DNA of 51,816 nucleotides from contig JAJZQI010000016.1 in NCBI GenBank assembly GCA_021851875.1, positions 1 through 51,816 of the forward strand. Reading direction: 5' to 3'. Shown here in pieces: positions 1-9,641 of the stretch (position 1 is its first letter; each line of letters begins with the position of its first letter). Source of the DNA: Pseudomonadota bacterium (lineage in GTDB: Bacteria; Pseudomonadota; Gammaproteobacteria; Burkholderiales; JAJZQI01). The translations under genes and the position numbers were made by a program. The notes below the pieces were generated by a model. It was not told the DNA's origin and made no database searches. It saw only the letters and a list, made by a program, of their open reading frames with translations.

Positions 1-73
1 GCCGGCGGGCTATAACGGCTTTGTTGCCCGAGGGTTGGATCGTCATCCGTTATGGGATTTTGCCCAGGATTAA
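1..73 (+). CDS. ispE: IspE C-terminal end (partial)
   Basis: Only the last 23 codons and the TAA stop are inside the window; the reading frame begins at base 2. The peptide contains NGFVARGLDRHP, which matches the C-terminal end of 4-diphosphocytidyl-2-C-methyl-D-erythritol kinase (MEP isoprenoid pathway, cytoplasmic). The call is supported by context: in many betaproteobacteria ispE is followed by tRNA-Gln and prs, as here. The rest of the gene lies upstream. Confidence 0.7.
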   Translation, partial: PAGYNGFVARGLDRHPLWDFAQD

Positions 74-99
74 GCTTAAAGATATTTGCAAGGTTTAAT

Positions 100-171
100 T
101 GGGGAGTCGCCAAGTGGTAAGGCACCGGATTTTGATTCCGGCATACGTAGGTTCGATCCCTACCTCCCCAG
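100..171 (+). tRNA. tRNA-Gln (anticodon TTG)
   Basis: Cloverleaf of 72 nt: the 7-bp acceptor stem TGGGGAG pairs with CTCCCCA, the anticodon stem CCGGA/TCCGG encloses a 7-nt loop with TTG at 132-134, and the T arm carries GGTTCGATCCC. The discriminator base is G at 171; a full CCA is not encoded. It sits in the conserved ispE - tRNA-Gln - prs context. Confidence 0.95.
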
Positions 172-185
172 CCCGAATGAAGAAG

Positions 186-227
186 AAAGCGTGTGGATCA
201 GTTTTTCTGAATAGCACGCTTTTTTTG
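186..227 (+). terminator. Rho-independent terminator after tRNA-Gln
   Basis: AAAGCGTG (186-193) can pair with CACGCTTT (215-222), with a 21-nt loop that has its own weak pairing, and a run of T follows directly. It probably ends the tRNA transcript before prs. Confidence 0.6.
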
Positions 228-286
228 TTTTAACTGGCTGAAGGACTGGCGGCGATCCCGTCAGGGTTCAGCGTAGAGAGCGATCT

Positions 287-1237
287 ATGGCCTACGACAG
301 CATGATGGTCTTCACCGGCAATGCCAACCCCAAGCTGGCAGAAGACGTCGTCAAACACCTCAACATCAATCTTGGCCGCGCCACGGTCGGCCGCTTTTCC
401 GATGGCGAGGTCATGGTCGAGATCCTCGAGAACGTGCGCGGCAAGGACGTTTTCATCCTGCAGTCGACCTGCCAGCCGACCAACGACAACCTGATGGAAG
501 TCATGGTCATGGTCGATGCCCTGCGACGCGCCTCGGCCGGCCGCATTACCGCCGCCATCCCGTATTTCGGTTACGCCCGCCAGGACCGCCGCCCGCGCTC
601 GGCGCGCGTCGCCATTACCGCCAAAGTGGTGGCCAACATGCTCACCAGCGTGGGCGTAGACCGCGTGCTGACCATGGACCTGCACTCCGACCAGATTCAG
701 GGCTTCTTCGATATTCCGGTCGACAACATTTACGCCTCGCCGATTCTGCTGGGCGATGTGCAGAAACAGAATTACGAAAACCTGGTGGTTGTATCGCCCG
801 ACGTCGGCGGCGTGGTGCGCGCCCGCGCCCTGGCCAAACGGCTGGACGTGGATCTGGCCATCATCGACAAACGCCGGCCGAAGCCGAACGTGGCCAAGGT
901 GATGCATATCATCGGCGACGTCACCGACCGCACCTGCGTCATCATGGACGACATGGTGGACACGGCCAACACCTTGTGTGAAGCCGCCAACGCGCTCAAG
1001 GCGCAAGGCGCCAGGAAAGTGGTCGCTTACTGCACCCACCCTGTTCTGTCCGGCAAGGCCGTTGAGCGCATTGAAAACTCCAGCCTGGACGAACTGGTGG
1101 TGACCGACACCATCCCGTTGCGCGAAGAAGCGCGCAAAAGCGCGCGCATCCGCCAGCTGGGCATCGGCGAATTACTGGCGGAAACCATCCGCCGGATCAG
1201 CAACGAGGCTTCCGTCAGCTCGTTGTTTGCAGATTAA
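287..1237 (+). CDS. prs: Ribose-phosphate pyrophosphokinase
   Basis: Makes PRPP from ribose 5-phosphate and ATP for nucleotide, histidine and tryptophan synthesis in the cytoplasm. The 316-aa length is typical. Visible family signatures are [10 protein letters not shown] near residue 38, the flexible catalytic loop [12 protein letters not shown] near 93-104, the [12 protein letters not shown] segment near 128, and the PRPP loop [12 protein letters not shown] near 218-229. The start ATG has a GAGAG ribosome site a few bases upstream. It lies between tRNA-Gln and rplY, the usual betaproteobacterial order. Its stop codon falls in a small hairpin, described separately. Confidence 0.98.
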   Translation: MAYDSMMVFTGNANPKLAEDVVKHLNINLGRATVGRFSDGEVMVEILENVRGKDVFILQSTCQPTNDNLMEVMVMVDALRRASAGRITAAIPYFGYARQDRRPRSARVAITAKVVANMLTSVGVDRVLTMDLHSDQIQGFFDIPVDNIYASPILLGDVQKQNYENLVVVSPDVGGVVRARALAKRLDVDLAIIDKRRPKPNVAKVMHIIGDVTDRTCVIMDDMVDTANTLCEAANALKAQGARKVVAYCTHPVLSGKAVERIENSSLDELVVTDTIPLREEARKSARIRQLGIGELLAETIRRISNEASVSSLFAD

Positions 1238-1250
1238 GGCGTAGCCTTAA
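1234..1250 (+). other. Stop-codon hairpin at end of prs
   Basis: TTAAGGC (1234-1240) and GCCTTAA (1244-1250) form a perfect 7-bp stem with a 3-nt loop. The prs stop TAA (1235-1237) lies in the 5' arm. There is no T run, so it may act as an mRNA 3' end or processing structure rather than a terminator. Confidence 0.5.
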
Positions 1251-1311
1251 AAGTGGAATCTGGTCTGGTCGCGGACCTGATTCATTATTTATGTAAACTG
1301 GAGTATTTCTC

Positions 1312-1911
1312 ATGAAAATCGAAGTGATCGCTAAGAAGCGTGACGTGCAGGGCAAGGGTGCGAGCCGCCGCCTGCGTCATGCTGGCGTTGTTCCGGCTGT
1401 CGTATACGGCGGCAAGAGCGATGCTGTTTCCATCGAACTGGACCACAACAGCATCTACCATCAGCTGCGCATGGAAGCGTTCCATTCCACCGTGCTGACC
1501 CTGAACCTGGACGGCAAGAGCGAACCGGTTCTGCTGCGCGACGTGCAAATGCACGCCTACAAGCAGATCGTTCTGCACGTTGACTTCCAGCGCGTGCCGG
1601 CTGACCAGAAGCTGCACACCAAGGTGCCGCTGCATTTCGTCAACAGCGATATCGCCCCGGGCGTGAAGCTGGCCGGCGGTAAAGTCAGCCACATCGTGAC
1701 TGAAGTAGAAGTAGCCTGTCTGCCGAAAGATCTGCCGGAATTCATCGAAGTGGATCTGCAGAATCTGGCTGCCGGCCATTCCGTGCACCTGTCCGACCTG
1801 AAACTGCCGAAAGGCGTTGAACTGGTTGCACACGGCAAGGCTGCCGAACAGGCTGTTGCCAGCATTGCCGCCCCCAAAGGCGGTGCGGCAGAAGAAACCG
1901 CTGCCGAGTAA
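1312..1911 (+). CDS. rplY: 50S ribosomal protein L25 (Ctc-type, long form)
   Basis: Binds 5S rRNA in the large ribosomal subunit. The protein is 199 aa, so it is the long two-domain (TL5/Ctc) form rather than the short E. coli form. The N-terminal RNA-binding domain carries [16 protein letters not shown] (residues about 19-34); the C-terminal beta domain follows and ends in an Ala/Glu-rich tail. A GGAG ribosome site lies upstream of the ATG. It is placed between prs and pth, as in many proteobacteria, and is followed by a strong terminator. Confidence 0.96.
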   Translation: MKIEVIAKKRDVQGKGASRRLRHAGVVPAVVYGGKSDAVSIELDHNSIYHQLRMEAFHSTVLTLNLDGKSEPVLLRDVQMHAYKQIVLHVDFQRVPADQKLHTKVPLHFVNSDIAPGVKLAGGKVSHIVTEVEVACLPKDLPEFIEVDLQNLAAGHSVHLSDLKLPKGVELVAHGKAAEQAVASIAAPKGGAAEETAAE

Positions 1912-1928
1912 GCGGCCTGCAGTCGCGA

Positions 1929-1964
1929 AAAAGCCCGCCGTGCACCGTACGGCGGGCTTTTTTT
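1929..1964 (+). terminator. Strong Rho-independent terminator after rplY
   Basis: A GC-rich stem (AAGCCCGCCGT with ACGGCGGGCTT) with a short loop is followed by a run of T. It separates rplY from pth. Confidence 0.85.
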
Positions 1965-1989
1965 ACATTCTTCGACGTGAAACAGGAAT

Positions 1990-2580
1990 ATGTCTGCCAT
2001 TCGCCTTGCAGTCGGCCTGGGCAACCCCGGCCGCGATTATGAAGCCACCCGTCACAATGCCGGTTTTTGGTGGGTGGATGCGCTCGCGCGCGAACTGAAG
2101 CTCTCCCTCGCGCTGGAAAGCCGTTTCTTCGGCGAAACTGCCCGGCACGGACACGGCGACGACAGCTTATGGCTGTTGAAACCCGCGACCTTCATGAATG
2201 CCAGCGGCAAATCGGTTGCCGCACTGGCGCGTTTTTACAAGATTCCGGTCGAACAGATTCTGGTGGTGCACGACGAACTGGACATTCCGCCCGGCGAGAC
2301 CCGCCTGAAGCAGGGCGGCGGGCACGGCGGGCACAACGGGCTGAAGGATATTGCCGCCCACATGGGCAGCCCCAATTTCTGGCGCCTGCGCTTGGGTATC
2401 GGCCACCCCGGCGACCGCAACCAGGTGGTTGACTTTGTCTTGCAAGCGCCCCGCCGAGAAGAGCAGGAAAACATTGACGAGGCCGTGCTGCGCAGCATGC
2501 GCGAATGGCCCGCGATTGAGCGGGGTGATTTTGCGGCGGCAATGCAGCGGCTCAACACCCGCCGCACGCCTCCCACTTAA
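1990..2580 (+). CDS. pth: Peptidyl-tRNA hydrolase
   Basis: Cleaves peptidyl-tRNAs released from stalled ribosomes. The protein is 196 aa. The N-terminus [19 protein letters not shown] carries the family motif with the catalytic His (HNAGF, around residue 22). The second signature, [18 protein letters not shown], and GHNGLKDI follow near residues 93-120. The ATG has an AGGAA ribosome site. It is followed by a convergent chemoreceptor gene. Confidence 0.98.
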   Translation: MSAIRLAVGLGNPGRDYEATRHNAGFWWVDALARELKLSLALESRFFGETARHGHGDDSLWLLKPATFMNASGKSVAALARFYKIPVEQILVVHDELDIPPGETRLKQGGGHGGHNGLKDIAAHMGSPNFWRLRLGIGHPGDRNQVVDFVLQAPRREEQENIDEAVLRSMREWPAIERGDFAAAMQRLNTRRTPPT

Positions 2581-2600
2581 GCCTCACAGGCTGATCAGTC

Positions 2601-4220
2601 TTATACCCTGAAACGACCGACAGTCGCTTGCAGAGCGCCGGCCAGCGACTCCAGATGGTTCGCCGTATGGGAGGTCTCCTCCACCGCCGCACTGTTTTCA
2701 TCCGCCATCTGGGCGATCCGCTCAACGTTCTGGGCGATCTCATTGCTGGCGGAGCTTTGTTCCTGCAGGGCCGAGCTGATGTCGTTGATCGTATCGAGAA
2801 CGTGCTGCGCGCCCTGATTCATCTTGGTGACGGCCTCGCCGGCCTGACTGGCCTGATCGACGCCGGCCTGCACCAGCTCAACCCCCACCTGCATGCCCTC
2901 TGTCGCGGCCTGCACTCCCTCATGCACCTTGCTGATCATGGCGGAAATTTCCACGGTGGACTGCGACGTACGCTCGGCCAGCTTGCGCACCTCATCCGCC
3001 ACGACCGCAAACCCGCGCCCTTGTTCGCCCGCACGGGCCGCCTCGATCGCCGCATTGAGCGCCAGCAAATTGGTCTGCTCGGCGACTTCCTTGATGACCT
3101 GCACCACGCCGGAAATTTTCTCGGACTGCTGCCCCAGCTCCAGGATGCTGTCCGATGCGGCATTCACCGCCCCGGCGATGCGCCGCATTTCCGTCACCAT
3201 GCTTTGAATGACGGTGCCGCCCTCTTCCGCCAAGCGGCTTGATTCACGCGAAACCGTTTCGGCATCGCGCGCCCGGTCGGAAATGTGGTTGATGCTGACA
3301 GTCATCTCTTCCACGGCGGCGGCCATGGAAGACGCCGCATCGTTCTGCCGCTGCGAGCTCGTCGCCACCTGCCCGGATGCGGTGGCCAGCTCGGTTGCCG
3401 CTTGCGACACCTTATCCGAGCTTTCGCGGGCTTGGCGGATCAAATGATTCAAATTCTCGTTCATGGCCTTGAGCGAACGCATCATGTCGCCGATCTCGTC
3501 GCCACCCTCCACCTCGATACGGCGCGTCAAATCGCCCTCCGCCACCGCCTGCGCTACTTCAACGGCTTGCCGCAACGGTCGCACAATGCTGCGCACGATC
3601 AGCAGCCCCATGATGATAGCGGCCATGATCGTCACCATGCCGACACCCAGCGACCAGCGAATTGCATGGGTTCTTTCCGCTTGCGCCCGCAGGGCGGCCT
3701 CCTTGCCCAATTCCACGTTGTACTGGATATGTTCGACTATTGCGTTTATGAACGCGTTGGCCGGTTTTACTTCCGCCTGCAGCAGCGCCTCTGCTTCATC
3801 CTTCTGCTGCTCGCGCGAGCGCTGCAAAATCGGGCCCAGCATCTTCTGGTAATCCATCCAGGCGGCCTTATCCTTGGCGAACAGTTCACGATCCTTGTCA
3901 TCCGCCAGGGTCGCCTCGTAATCTTTCAGCGCCTGATCTACCCTGCCTTGAGAAGTTTTTATCGCCTCTTCGGTTTCCGCCATGGACATTGGATCGCGGG
4001 TGATCACATGCCGCCCCATCCTGACACGCAAGCGCAGGAAATGCTCATCCGCCTGATTGAGCGCCACCAAGGCGGGCACAGTATTCACATTGGCGAAATT
4101 GGCGATTTCAAACACCGAGCCGATCTTGCTTAAACCCAGCCAGGACACGATCACCAGACCGGCGATGGCCGATGCAATGAGCAAAAGCAGTCGCTGCCCG
4201 ATACGCATGTTTTTTAGCAT
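2601..4220 (-). CDS. Methyl-accepting chemotaxis protein
   Basis: Inner-membrane chemoreceptor of 539 aa. The first membrane segment is at residues about 9-30, followed by a periplasmic four-helix ligand domain of about 155 aa. A second membrane segment near 190-212 leads into HAMP ([20 protein letters not shown]). The cytoplasmic signalling domain contains the conserved hairpin tip around [21 protein letters not shown] see no C-terminal CheB/CheR-binding pentapeptide. The start ATG has an AGGGGAAG ribosome site. It is a lone gene between pth and ychF, convergent with pth. The ligand cannot be told. Confidence 0.93.
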   Translation of the reverse strand: MLKNMRIGQRLLLLIASAIAGLVIVSWLGLSKIGSVFEIANFANVNTVPALVALNQADEHFLRLRVRMGRHVITRDPMSMAETEEAIKTSQGRVDQALKDYEATLADDKDRELFAKDKAAWMDYQKMLGPILQRSREQQKDEAEALLQAEVKPANAFINAIVEHIQYNVELGKEAALRAQAERTHAIRWSLGVGMVTIMAAIIMGLLIVRSIVRPLRQAVEVAQAVAEGDLTRRIEVEGGDEIGDMMRSLKAMNENLNHLIRQARESSDKVSQAATELATASGQVATSSQRQNDAASSMAAAVEEMTVSINHISDRARDAETVSRESSRLAEEGGTVIQSMVTEMRRIAGAVNAASDSILELGQQSEKISGVVQVIKEVAEQTNLLALNAAIEAARAGEQGRGFAVVADEVRKLAERTSQSTVEISAMISKVHEGVQAATEGMQVGVELVQAGVDQASQAGEAVTKMNQGAQHVLDTINDISSALQEQSSASNEIAQNVERIAQMADENSAAVEETSHTANHLESLAGALQATVGRFRV

Positions 4221-4454
4221 TGCTTCCCCTTACGATTCCTGCCTGATTATCTCTGCACGTGCATCATATCACTATGTGAAACCATTGTTACAGCCTGATT
4301 TTACGTGCCTCCCGCCCGTTTTGGGTTTAGCAGTTAAATCAGTAATTCGCAAAAGTATTTGGAACATTCAACGGCAAGGTATAATAAAAACCAGTTCTGT
4401 TGCCGCTGCGTCCTTCTCCGGGAACCGGCACAAGCCAGTTATGTAAGGAATTTC

Positions 4455-5546
4455 ATGAGCCTCAAATGCGGTATCGTCGGCCTGCCGAACGTCGGCAAGT
4501 CAACCCTGTTCAACGCCCTGACCAAAGCGGGCATCGCGGCGGAAAACTACCCTTTTTGCACCATTGAGCCCAATGTCGGCATTGTGGAAGTGCCCGATCC
4601 ACGGCTCAGGCAACTGGCAAGCCTGATCAATCCGCAACGCGTGCAGCCGGCCATTGTCGAATTCGTCGACATCGCCGGCCTGGTTGCCGGCGCCTCCAAG
4701 GGCGAAGGTCTGGGCAACCAGTTTCTTGCCAACATCCGCGAGACGGACGCCATCGTCAATGTGGTGCGCTGCTTCGAGAACGACAACATCGTGCATGTCA
4801 GCGGCAAGGTCGACCCGATCAGCGACATCGAAACCATCATGACCGAATTGGCCCTGGCCGACCTGGCCACGGTGGAAAAAGCCATCGCGCGCGACCAGAA
4901 AAAGGCCAATTCCGGCGACAAGGACGCCAAAAAAGCCGTCGCCGCCATGGAAAAAGTCAAAACCGTGCTCGATACGGGCAGGCCAGCCCGTGCCGCCCAG
5001 CTGGACGAGGAAGAAAAGCTGCTGCTCAAGCCGCTGTGCCTGCTGACCATCAAGCCGGCCATGTATGTCGCCAACGTCAACGACAACGGTTTCGAGAACA
5101 ACCCGCTGCTGGATCGGGTGCGCGCCTACGCAGCCGAAGAGAAGGCTCCGGTGGTTGCCATCTGTGCCGCCATGGAGGCGGAAATTGCCGACCTGGACGA
5201 TGAGGAAAAAACCATTTTCCTCGCCGACATGGGGTTGGAAGAACCTGGGCTGGACCGCCTGATTCGCGCCGCCTACGACTTGCTGGGCCTGCAGACCTAT
5301 TTCACCGCCGGCGTGAAAGAAGTACGCGCCTGGACCATCCACAAAGGCGATACCGCCCCGCAAGCCGCCGGCGTCATCCACACCGACTTCGAACGCGGCT
5401 TCATCCGCGCCCAAACCATCGCCTTCGGCGATTTTATCGCCTGCAAGGGTGAGCAAGGGGCCAAGGAAGCCGGCAAGATGCGTTCGGAAGGCAAGGAGTA
5501 CGTCGTGCAGGACGGCGACGTCATGAACTTCCTGTTCAACGTATGA
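4455..5546 (+). CDS. ychF: Redox-regulated ATPase YchF (Obg family)
   Basis: OLA1/YchF ATPase, linked to the ribosome and stress responses. The protein is 363 aa, the usual length. Walker A is GLPNVGKST at residues 8-16, the switch region [20 protein letters not shown] follows near residue 65, and the TGS-like C-terminus ends in [14 protein letters not shown]. The start chosen ([11 protein letters not shown]) has an AAGGAA ribosome site; an open frame further upstream shows no family similarity. Its stop overlaps the next gene (ATGA). Confidence 0.97.
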   Translation: MSLKCGIVGLPNVGKSTLFNALTKAGIAAENYPFCTIEPNVGIVEVPDPRLRQLASLINPQRVQPAIVEFVDIAGLVAGASKGEGLGNQFLANIRETDAIVNVVRCFENDNIVHVSGKVDPISDIETIMTELALADLATVEKAIARDQKKANSGDKDAKKAVAAMEKVKTVLDTGRPARAAQLDEEEKLLLKPLCLLTIKPAMYVANVNDNGFENNPLLDRVRAYAAEEKAPVVAICAAMEAEIADLDDEEKTIFLADMGLEEPGLDRLIRAAYDLLGLQTYFTAGVKEVRAWTIHKGDTAPQAAGVIHTDFERGFIRAQTIAFGDFIACKGEQGAKEAGKMRSEGKEYVVQDGDVMNFLFNV

Positions 5547-6352
5547 CACAGCCCGCGCCGACATCGATTCAAGCCTACTACAGTCGGGCGCGGGACAGGT
5601 ATTTTTATTCGGCCACCGCGGTATTCTGGAATGTGTTGCCCTTTGCCTGCCTCGAGCTGGCTCGCCGGGGGTGGCTGCCTTACTGGTTCGTCGCCGCACT
5701 CACTTTCTGGGCCATGACCCACTGGATGCAAGCCATCCACGAACTGTTCCACGTTCAGCACGAACAGCGCATCGACTGGTTCAACCGCTTCATGCCGATG
5801 GTCATGACCCCGCTCAGCCTCGGCTTCAAACAATACCAGGCAATCCATTTCACCCATCATACCGACGTCTGCTCGCCCCGGGACATGGAGTATTACCAGC
5901 TGCGCGGCAGCAAGCTGAACGGGTTTCTCAACGCCTTGACATCACCGGACCAGGCCCTGTTCCGCTGGCTGCAGCGCTACTGGAACGACCCGCATAAAGC
6001 GCAGTACATCGAAGCCGACTTGGTGTCGAACCTGCTGGTCAACAGTACCCTGTTTCTGCTGTGCTTCGTGCATTTCGGTGCCAATTTTCTCTGGTACTGG
6101 ATTCCTGCCCGGCTCAGCTATGGCATCAACGCGTTTGCCTTCTTCTACATGCTGCACAGGCGCGGCGAGGCATTCGGTTCCTATCCCGTGTTCCTGCGAC
6201 GCCGGGGAGACTGGCTATATCGAGCGCTGTATGGCCGCGACATCGTAAACGGCACCTGCAACCACGACATTCATCACTGGAACCCCAGAATTGCCGTGCG
6301 CTTTCTTGATCTGCCGCCGGTTCGCAGGATATATGATGAAGCCACGCGCTAA
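5543..6352 (+). CDS. Fatty acid desaturase-like membrane protein
   Basis: 269 aa with four or five hydrophobic segments and three histidine clusters of the membrane di-iron desaturase/hydroxylase fold: HELFH (residues about 65-69), HFTHH (98-102) and HDIHH (near 245). This is an integral membrane oxidoreductase, but the substrate (acyl chain, sterol-like lipid or other) cannot be told. The start overlaps the ychF stop by 4 nt, so translation is probably coupled. Confidence 0.75.
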   Translation: MTQPAPTSIQAYYSRARDRYFYSATAVFWNVLPFACLELARRGWLPYWFVAALTFWAMTHWMQAIHELFHVQHEQRIDWFNRFMPMVMTPLSLGFKQYQAIHFTHHTDVCSPRDMEYYQLRGSKLNGFLNALTSPDQALFRWLQRYWNDPHKAQYIEADLVSNLLVNSTLFLLCFVHFGANFLWYWIPARLSYGINAFAFFYMLHRRGEAFGSYPVFLRRRGDWLYRALYGRDIVNGTCNHDIHHWNPRIAVRFLDLPPVRRIYDEATR

Positions 6353-6392
6353 ACCACATGCTATGCTATTAACATAATTCAAGAGGATCACC

Positions 6393-6641
6393 ATGCTGAA
6401 TCAGAAAATACTGGAAGAAGTCAACGCCAAGGTCCAGGAAGTACTGAGCCACAGTCCGGCCAAGGATGTGGAAAAAAACCTGCGTGCCATGATGCAAAGC
6501 ACCTTCAGCAAACTCGATCTGGTCACCCGGGAAGAGTTTGACGTGCAAAGCCAGGTACTGCTGCGCACCCGCGAGAAACTGGCCGAACTGGAAGCCCGTA
6601 TCGCCCGCCTGGAAGGCCCGCAGGGCGGCAGCCAGGAGTAA
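6393..6641 (+). CDS. ubiK: Ubiquinone biosynthesis accessory factor UbiK (YqiC family)
   Basis: Small 82-aa protein of the UbiK/YqiC/BMFP family, which assists the UbiJ lipid carrier in aerobic ubiquinone synthesis. The N-terminal half is an amphipathic helix region; the C-terminal half (REKLAELEARIARLEG) is a coiled coil that supports trimerisation in this family. An AGAGGA ribosome site precedes the ATG. comM starts 6 bp after its stop. Confidence 0.9.
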   Translation: MLNQKILEEVNAKVQEVLSHSPAKDVEKNLRAMMQSTFSKLDLVTREEFDVQSQVLLRTREKLAELEARIARLEGPQGGSQE

Positions 6642-6647
6642 AGCCCC

Positions 6648-8144
6648 ATGTCGCTGGCCGTTGTGCACAGCCGCGCCCTCACCGGCATGCAGGCGCCGCC
6701 GGTCGAGGTGGAGGTGCATCTGTCCAACGGTCTGCCCAGTTTTGCCATCGTCGGCCTGCCCGAAGCCGAGGTGAAGGAAAGCAAGGAACGCGTGCGCGCG
6801 GCCTTGCTGACCTCGCAGTTCGATTTTCCCGCCAAACGCATCACCGTCAATCTGGCGCCGGCCGATCTGCCGAAGGAAAGCGGCCGCTTCGACCTGCCCA
6901 TCGCCATCGGTATTCTGGCCGCCTCGGGCCAGATTCCTGCCAAAACGTTAAAAGACTATGAGTTCGCCGGCGAACTGGCGCTGAACGGCGACTTGCGTCC
7001 CATTCGCGGCGCGCTGGCCATGACCTGGCGCGCCACGGAATCGGGCCGCTCTTTCGTGCTGCCCGCCGACAGTGCGGCCGAAGCCGCACTGGTGGGCAAC
7101 GCCACCATCTACCCCGCCCGTTCGCTGCTGCAAGTCTGCGCCCACCTGGCCGGCAAACAGGCGCTCGCGCCACAGGAAGCCAATGGCACGCACAGCCACC
7201 ACCGCTACCCGGATTTTGTTGAAGTCAAAGGCCAGAGCCAGGCCAAGCGCGCGCTGGAGGTCGCTGCGGCAGGCGGTCACAGCATTTTATTATCAGGTCC
7301 TCCAGGGACGGGCAAATCCATGCTGGCGCAACGTCTTCCCGGCATCCTGCCGTCCATGACCGATGCGGAGGCGCTCGAATCGGCGGCCTTGCAATCGCTG
7401 ACCGTGCACGGTTTTGCCAGCGAAAAATGGCGTCAGCGGCCCTTCCGTTCGCCGCACCATACCGCTTCAGCCATCGCCCTCGTCGGCGGCAGCGCCACGC
7501 CCAAACCCGGCGAAATTTCGCTGGCTCATCATGGCGTGCTGTTTCTGGATGAATTGCCGGAATTTGACCGCAAGGTGCTGGAAGTCTTGCGCGAGCCGCT
7601 GGAAACCGGCCGCATCGCCATCTCCCGCGCCGCCCACCAGACTGAATTTCCCGCCCGCTTCCAATTGGTCGCCGCCATGAACCCCTGCCCTTGCGGCTAT
7701 CACGGGCACCCGAGCGGCAAATGCCGCTGCACGCCCGATCAAATCAGCCGTTATCGCGGCAAACTGTCCGGGCCGTTATTAGACCGCATCGATATCCAGA
7801 TCGAAGTGCCCGCCTTGCGCGAACACGAACTGGCAGGCAAGGCCGATGGCGAGTCTTCCGCCACGATCCGCCTGCGCGTCGAGCAGGCGGCAAACAAACA
7901 GTTGCAGCGCCAGGGCAAACGCAACAATGCGCTGACGCCGGGCGAAATCGATCAGTGGTGCCTGCCGGACGAGCAAGGTCACGCCCTGCTGCAACAGGCC
8001 ATGCAAAAACTGAATCTTTCAGCACGCGCCTACCACCGCATCCTCAAGCTGGCCCGCACCGTAGCCGATCTGGCCGACAGCGACGCCATCAACGCCAATC
8101 ACATAGCCGAAGCCATTCAATACCGGCGCCTGCAGTTCAGTTGA
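6648..8144 (+). CDS. comM: ComM/YifB family AAA+ ATPase (Mg-chelatase-like)
   Basis: 498 aa. In naturally competent bacteria ComM is a hexameric helicase that promotes branch migration during integration of transformed DNA. It has an N-terminal Lon-like ChlI domain ([18 protein letters not shown]), Walker [11 protein letters not shown] near residue 221, Walker B-like [11 protein letters not shown] near 297, and a zinc-type [15 protein letters not shown] insert near 345-360. The ribosome site overlaps the end of ubiK, and its stop overlaps the next gene by one base (TGATG). It does not by itself prove competence, but it fits the many signs of DNA acquisition at the right end of the window. Confidence 0.95.
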   Translation: MSLAVVHSRALTGMQAPPVEVEVHLSNGLPSFAIVGLPEAEVKESKERVRAALLTSQFDFPAKRITVNLAPADLPKESGRFDLPIAIGILAASGQIPAKTLKDYEFAGELALNGDLRPIRGALAMTWRATESGRSFVLPADSAAEAALVGNATIYPARSLLQVCAHLAGKQALAPQEANGTHSHHRYPDFVEVKGQSQAKRALEVAAAGGHSILLSGPPGTGKSMLAQRLPGILPSMTDAEALESAALQSLTVHGFASEKWRQRPFRSPHHTASAIALVGGSATPKPGEISLAHHGVLFLDELPEFDRKVLEVLREPLETGRIAISRAAHQTEFPARFQLVAAMNPCPCGYHGHPSGKCRCTPDQISRYRGKLSGPLLDRIDIQIEVPALREHELAGKADGESSATIRLRVEQAANKQLQRQGKRNNALTPGEIDQWCLPDEQGHALLQQAMQKLNLSARAYHRILKLARTVADLADSDAINANHIAEAIQYRRLQFS

Positions 8145-9175
8145 TGGCATCCCATTTTTTGCACAACTGGCTGGAAGAAAAGCGCTCCGCCTTTTTATAT
8201 CGCCTTATTTCCGATGCCGAATCCGGCACCGCCCGGCAAATCCTGTTTCTGGAACTGGCCCAGACAGCCGAACAGCAAGCGGAACTGTGGGCCACCGAAT
8301 TGCGCAAGTCGGGCGTCACACCGCCAGACAGCTATCAGCCCGATGCGCGTACACGACTGGTGGCACGGCTGATCCCCTGGCTCGGTCCGCGACGGTTGCG
8401 GCATGTGCTCGCGGCCATGAAAGTGCGCGGCATGAGCCTCTACAACCAGATCGTGCTCGATCACCCCATGCCCACACGCCTGAGTGACGTCGGCAAGCGC
8501 CACGCCAGCGGGGCCGGCAGCCTGCGGGCGGCGGTGTTCGGCGTGAACGACGGACTGGTATCCAACACCAGCCTGATTCTCGGCATCGCCGGCGCCACCA
8601 GCAGCGGCCACACCATCCTGCTGACCGGCTTCGCCGGCCTGCTGGCCGGGGCGTTTTCCATGGCGGCGGGCGAGTACGTATCGGTACGCAGCCAGCGTGA
8701 ATATTTCGAGAACCAGATCGCCCTGGAGCGGGCCGAACTGGAAGAATACCCGCAGGAAGAAGCGGAGGAACTGTCGCTGATTTTTGCCGCCAAGGGGCTG
8801 CCGCGCGAAGAGGCGCGTCAGTTGGCCCAACGCATCATCGCCAACCCGGACGAGGCGCTCAATACGCTGGCGCGGGAAGAACTGGGTCTAAACCCCGCCG
8901 AGCTCGGCTCACCGCTGGAAGCGGCCGTCAGCTCCTTTGTCGCTTTTGCCATCGGCGCGATACTGCCCCTTCTGCCCTTCTTCTGGCTCACCGGTCAAAC
9001 GGCGCTGTTCACCACGGTCGGCCTGGCCGCATTGGCCCTTTTCGGCGCCGGTGCGGCCATCAGCCTGTTTACCGGCAGACATGCGGTGCTGGGAGGATTG
9101 CGCATGCTGGGCTTGGGGGCGGCAGCCGGAGGGCTGACGTATGTGTTGGGGAGCGTGTTTGGGCAGATTGCATGA
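8144..9175 (+). CDS. Ferritin-like domain fused to VIT1/CCC1 family metal transporter
   Basis: 343 aa. Residues about 1-125 look like a ferritin/rubrerythrin-like helical domain (FLELAQTAEQQAELWATEL), and residues about 125-343 are a VIT1/CCC1 membrane domain (VFGVNDGLVSNTSLILGIAG, then SMAAGEYVSVRSQREYF). The same fusion in MbfA exports iron or manganese; here iron/manganese efflux or storage is an inference. The start is set by the TGATG overlap with comM. The last 15 or so codons change style (TTG, GGG, GTG, TTT) compared with the C-ending codons upstream; see findings. Confidence 0.85.
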   Translation: MASHFLHNWLEEKRSAFLYRLISDAESGTARQILFLELAQTAEQQAELWATELRKSGVTPPDSYQPDARTRLVARLIPWLGPRRLRHVLAAMKVRGMSLYNQIVLDHPMPTRLSDVGKRHASGAGSLRAAVFGVNDGLVSNTSLILGIAGATSSGHTILLTGFAGLLAGAFSMAAGEYVSVRSQREYFENQIALERAELEEYPQEEAEELSLIFAAKGLPREEARQLAQRIIANPDEALNTLAREELGLNPAELGSPLEAAVSSFVAFAIGAILPLLPFFWLTGQTALFTTVGLAALALFGAGAAISLFTGRHAVLGGLRMLGLGAAAGGLTYVLGSVFGQIA

Positions 9176-9196
9176 TTATGGTAAACCCATAGCCAA

Positions 9197-9571
9197 TCAC
9201 CCCTGCCCCAACTCCCGCTCCACTCCCGCACAAAAATGCTGAAAAAATTCCCGGATCGATTCGGCAAACTCTTCTTCCGGCGCCATCTGGTTGATGCTGC
9301 AGTGCAGCGTCGTTTCGCCCCGGCGCGAGGTCACCGTCCACTGCAGGGCATTGGGGCAGGATGTCAGCGCATAACGCACGCCGTTTTTCACCGGCCGGCA
9401 CTCCACCTCAAACACGCCCCACAGGCATTCGGTTTTTGCCGTCGCGCCATCTGCCGCTACCTCACTCACTTCGTATATGTCTTCGCACAACGAGGGCAAA
9501 TTTTTCAGCGTGCAATGGGAAACCACTTTTTCAACTGGGATTTCCGGGATGATGCTGTGTGACAACTCCAT
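9197..9571 (-). CDS. Hypothetical protein
   Basis: 124 aa, with no family I recognise. It is acidic with several Cys residues (for example HCTLKNLP and TSCPNALQW) and a predicted soluble alpha/beta composition; no signal peptide or membrane segment is seen. The ATG at 9571 has a GCGAGG ribosome site. An in-frame TTG at 9601 could extend it by 10 residues, but would run into the metH promoter. It is convergent with the upstream transporter and divergent from metH. Confidence 0.65.
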   Translation of the reverse strand: MELSHSIIPEIPVEKVVSHCTLKNLPSLCEDIYEVSEVAADGATAKTECLWGVFEVECRPVKNGVRYALTSCPNALQWTVTSRRGETTLHCSINQMAPEEEFAESIREFFQHFCAGVERELGQG

Positions 9572-9601
9572 TAAGGCCTCGCAATTATTCAATTGGGTCA
9601 A

Positions 9602-9610
9602 TGCTATAAT
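9602..9610 (+). promoter_or_regulatory. Extended -10 promoter of metH
   Basis: TGCTATAAT is a perfect extended -10 element (TGN then TATAAT) located 31 bp before the metH ATG. No strong -35 is visible at the right distance, which is common for extended -10 promoters. I see no cobalamin or SAM riboswitch in the short leader. Confidence 0.55.
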
Positions 9611-9641
9611 ACCGCTCTTTTACGCCTTTTGAGTCGTGCCC

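Noticed and set aside
2628-4133. Long open frames on the plus strand opposite the chemoreceptor gene
   Set aside because: They are mirror frames of the GC-rich minus-strand gene: no ribosome sites, no family likeness, and the chemoreceptor domains on the minus strand are clear.
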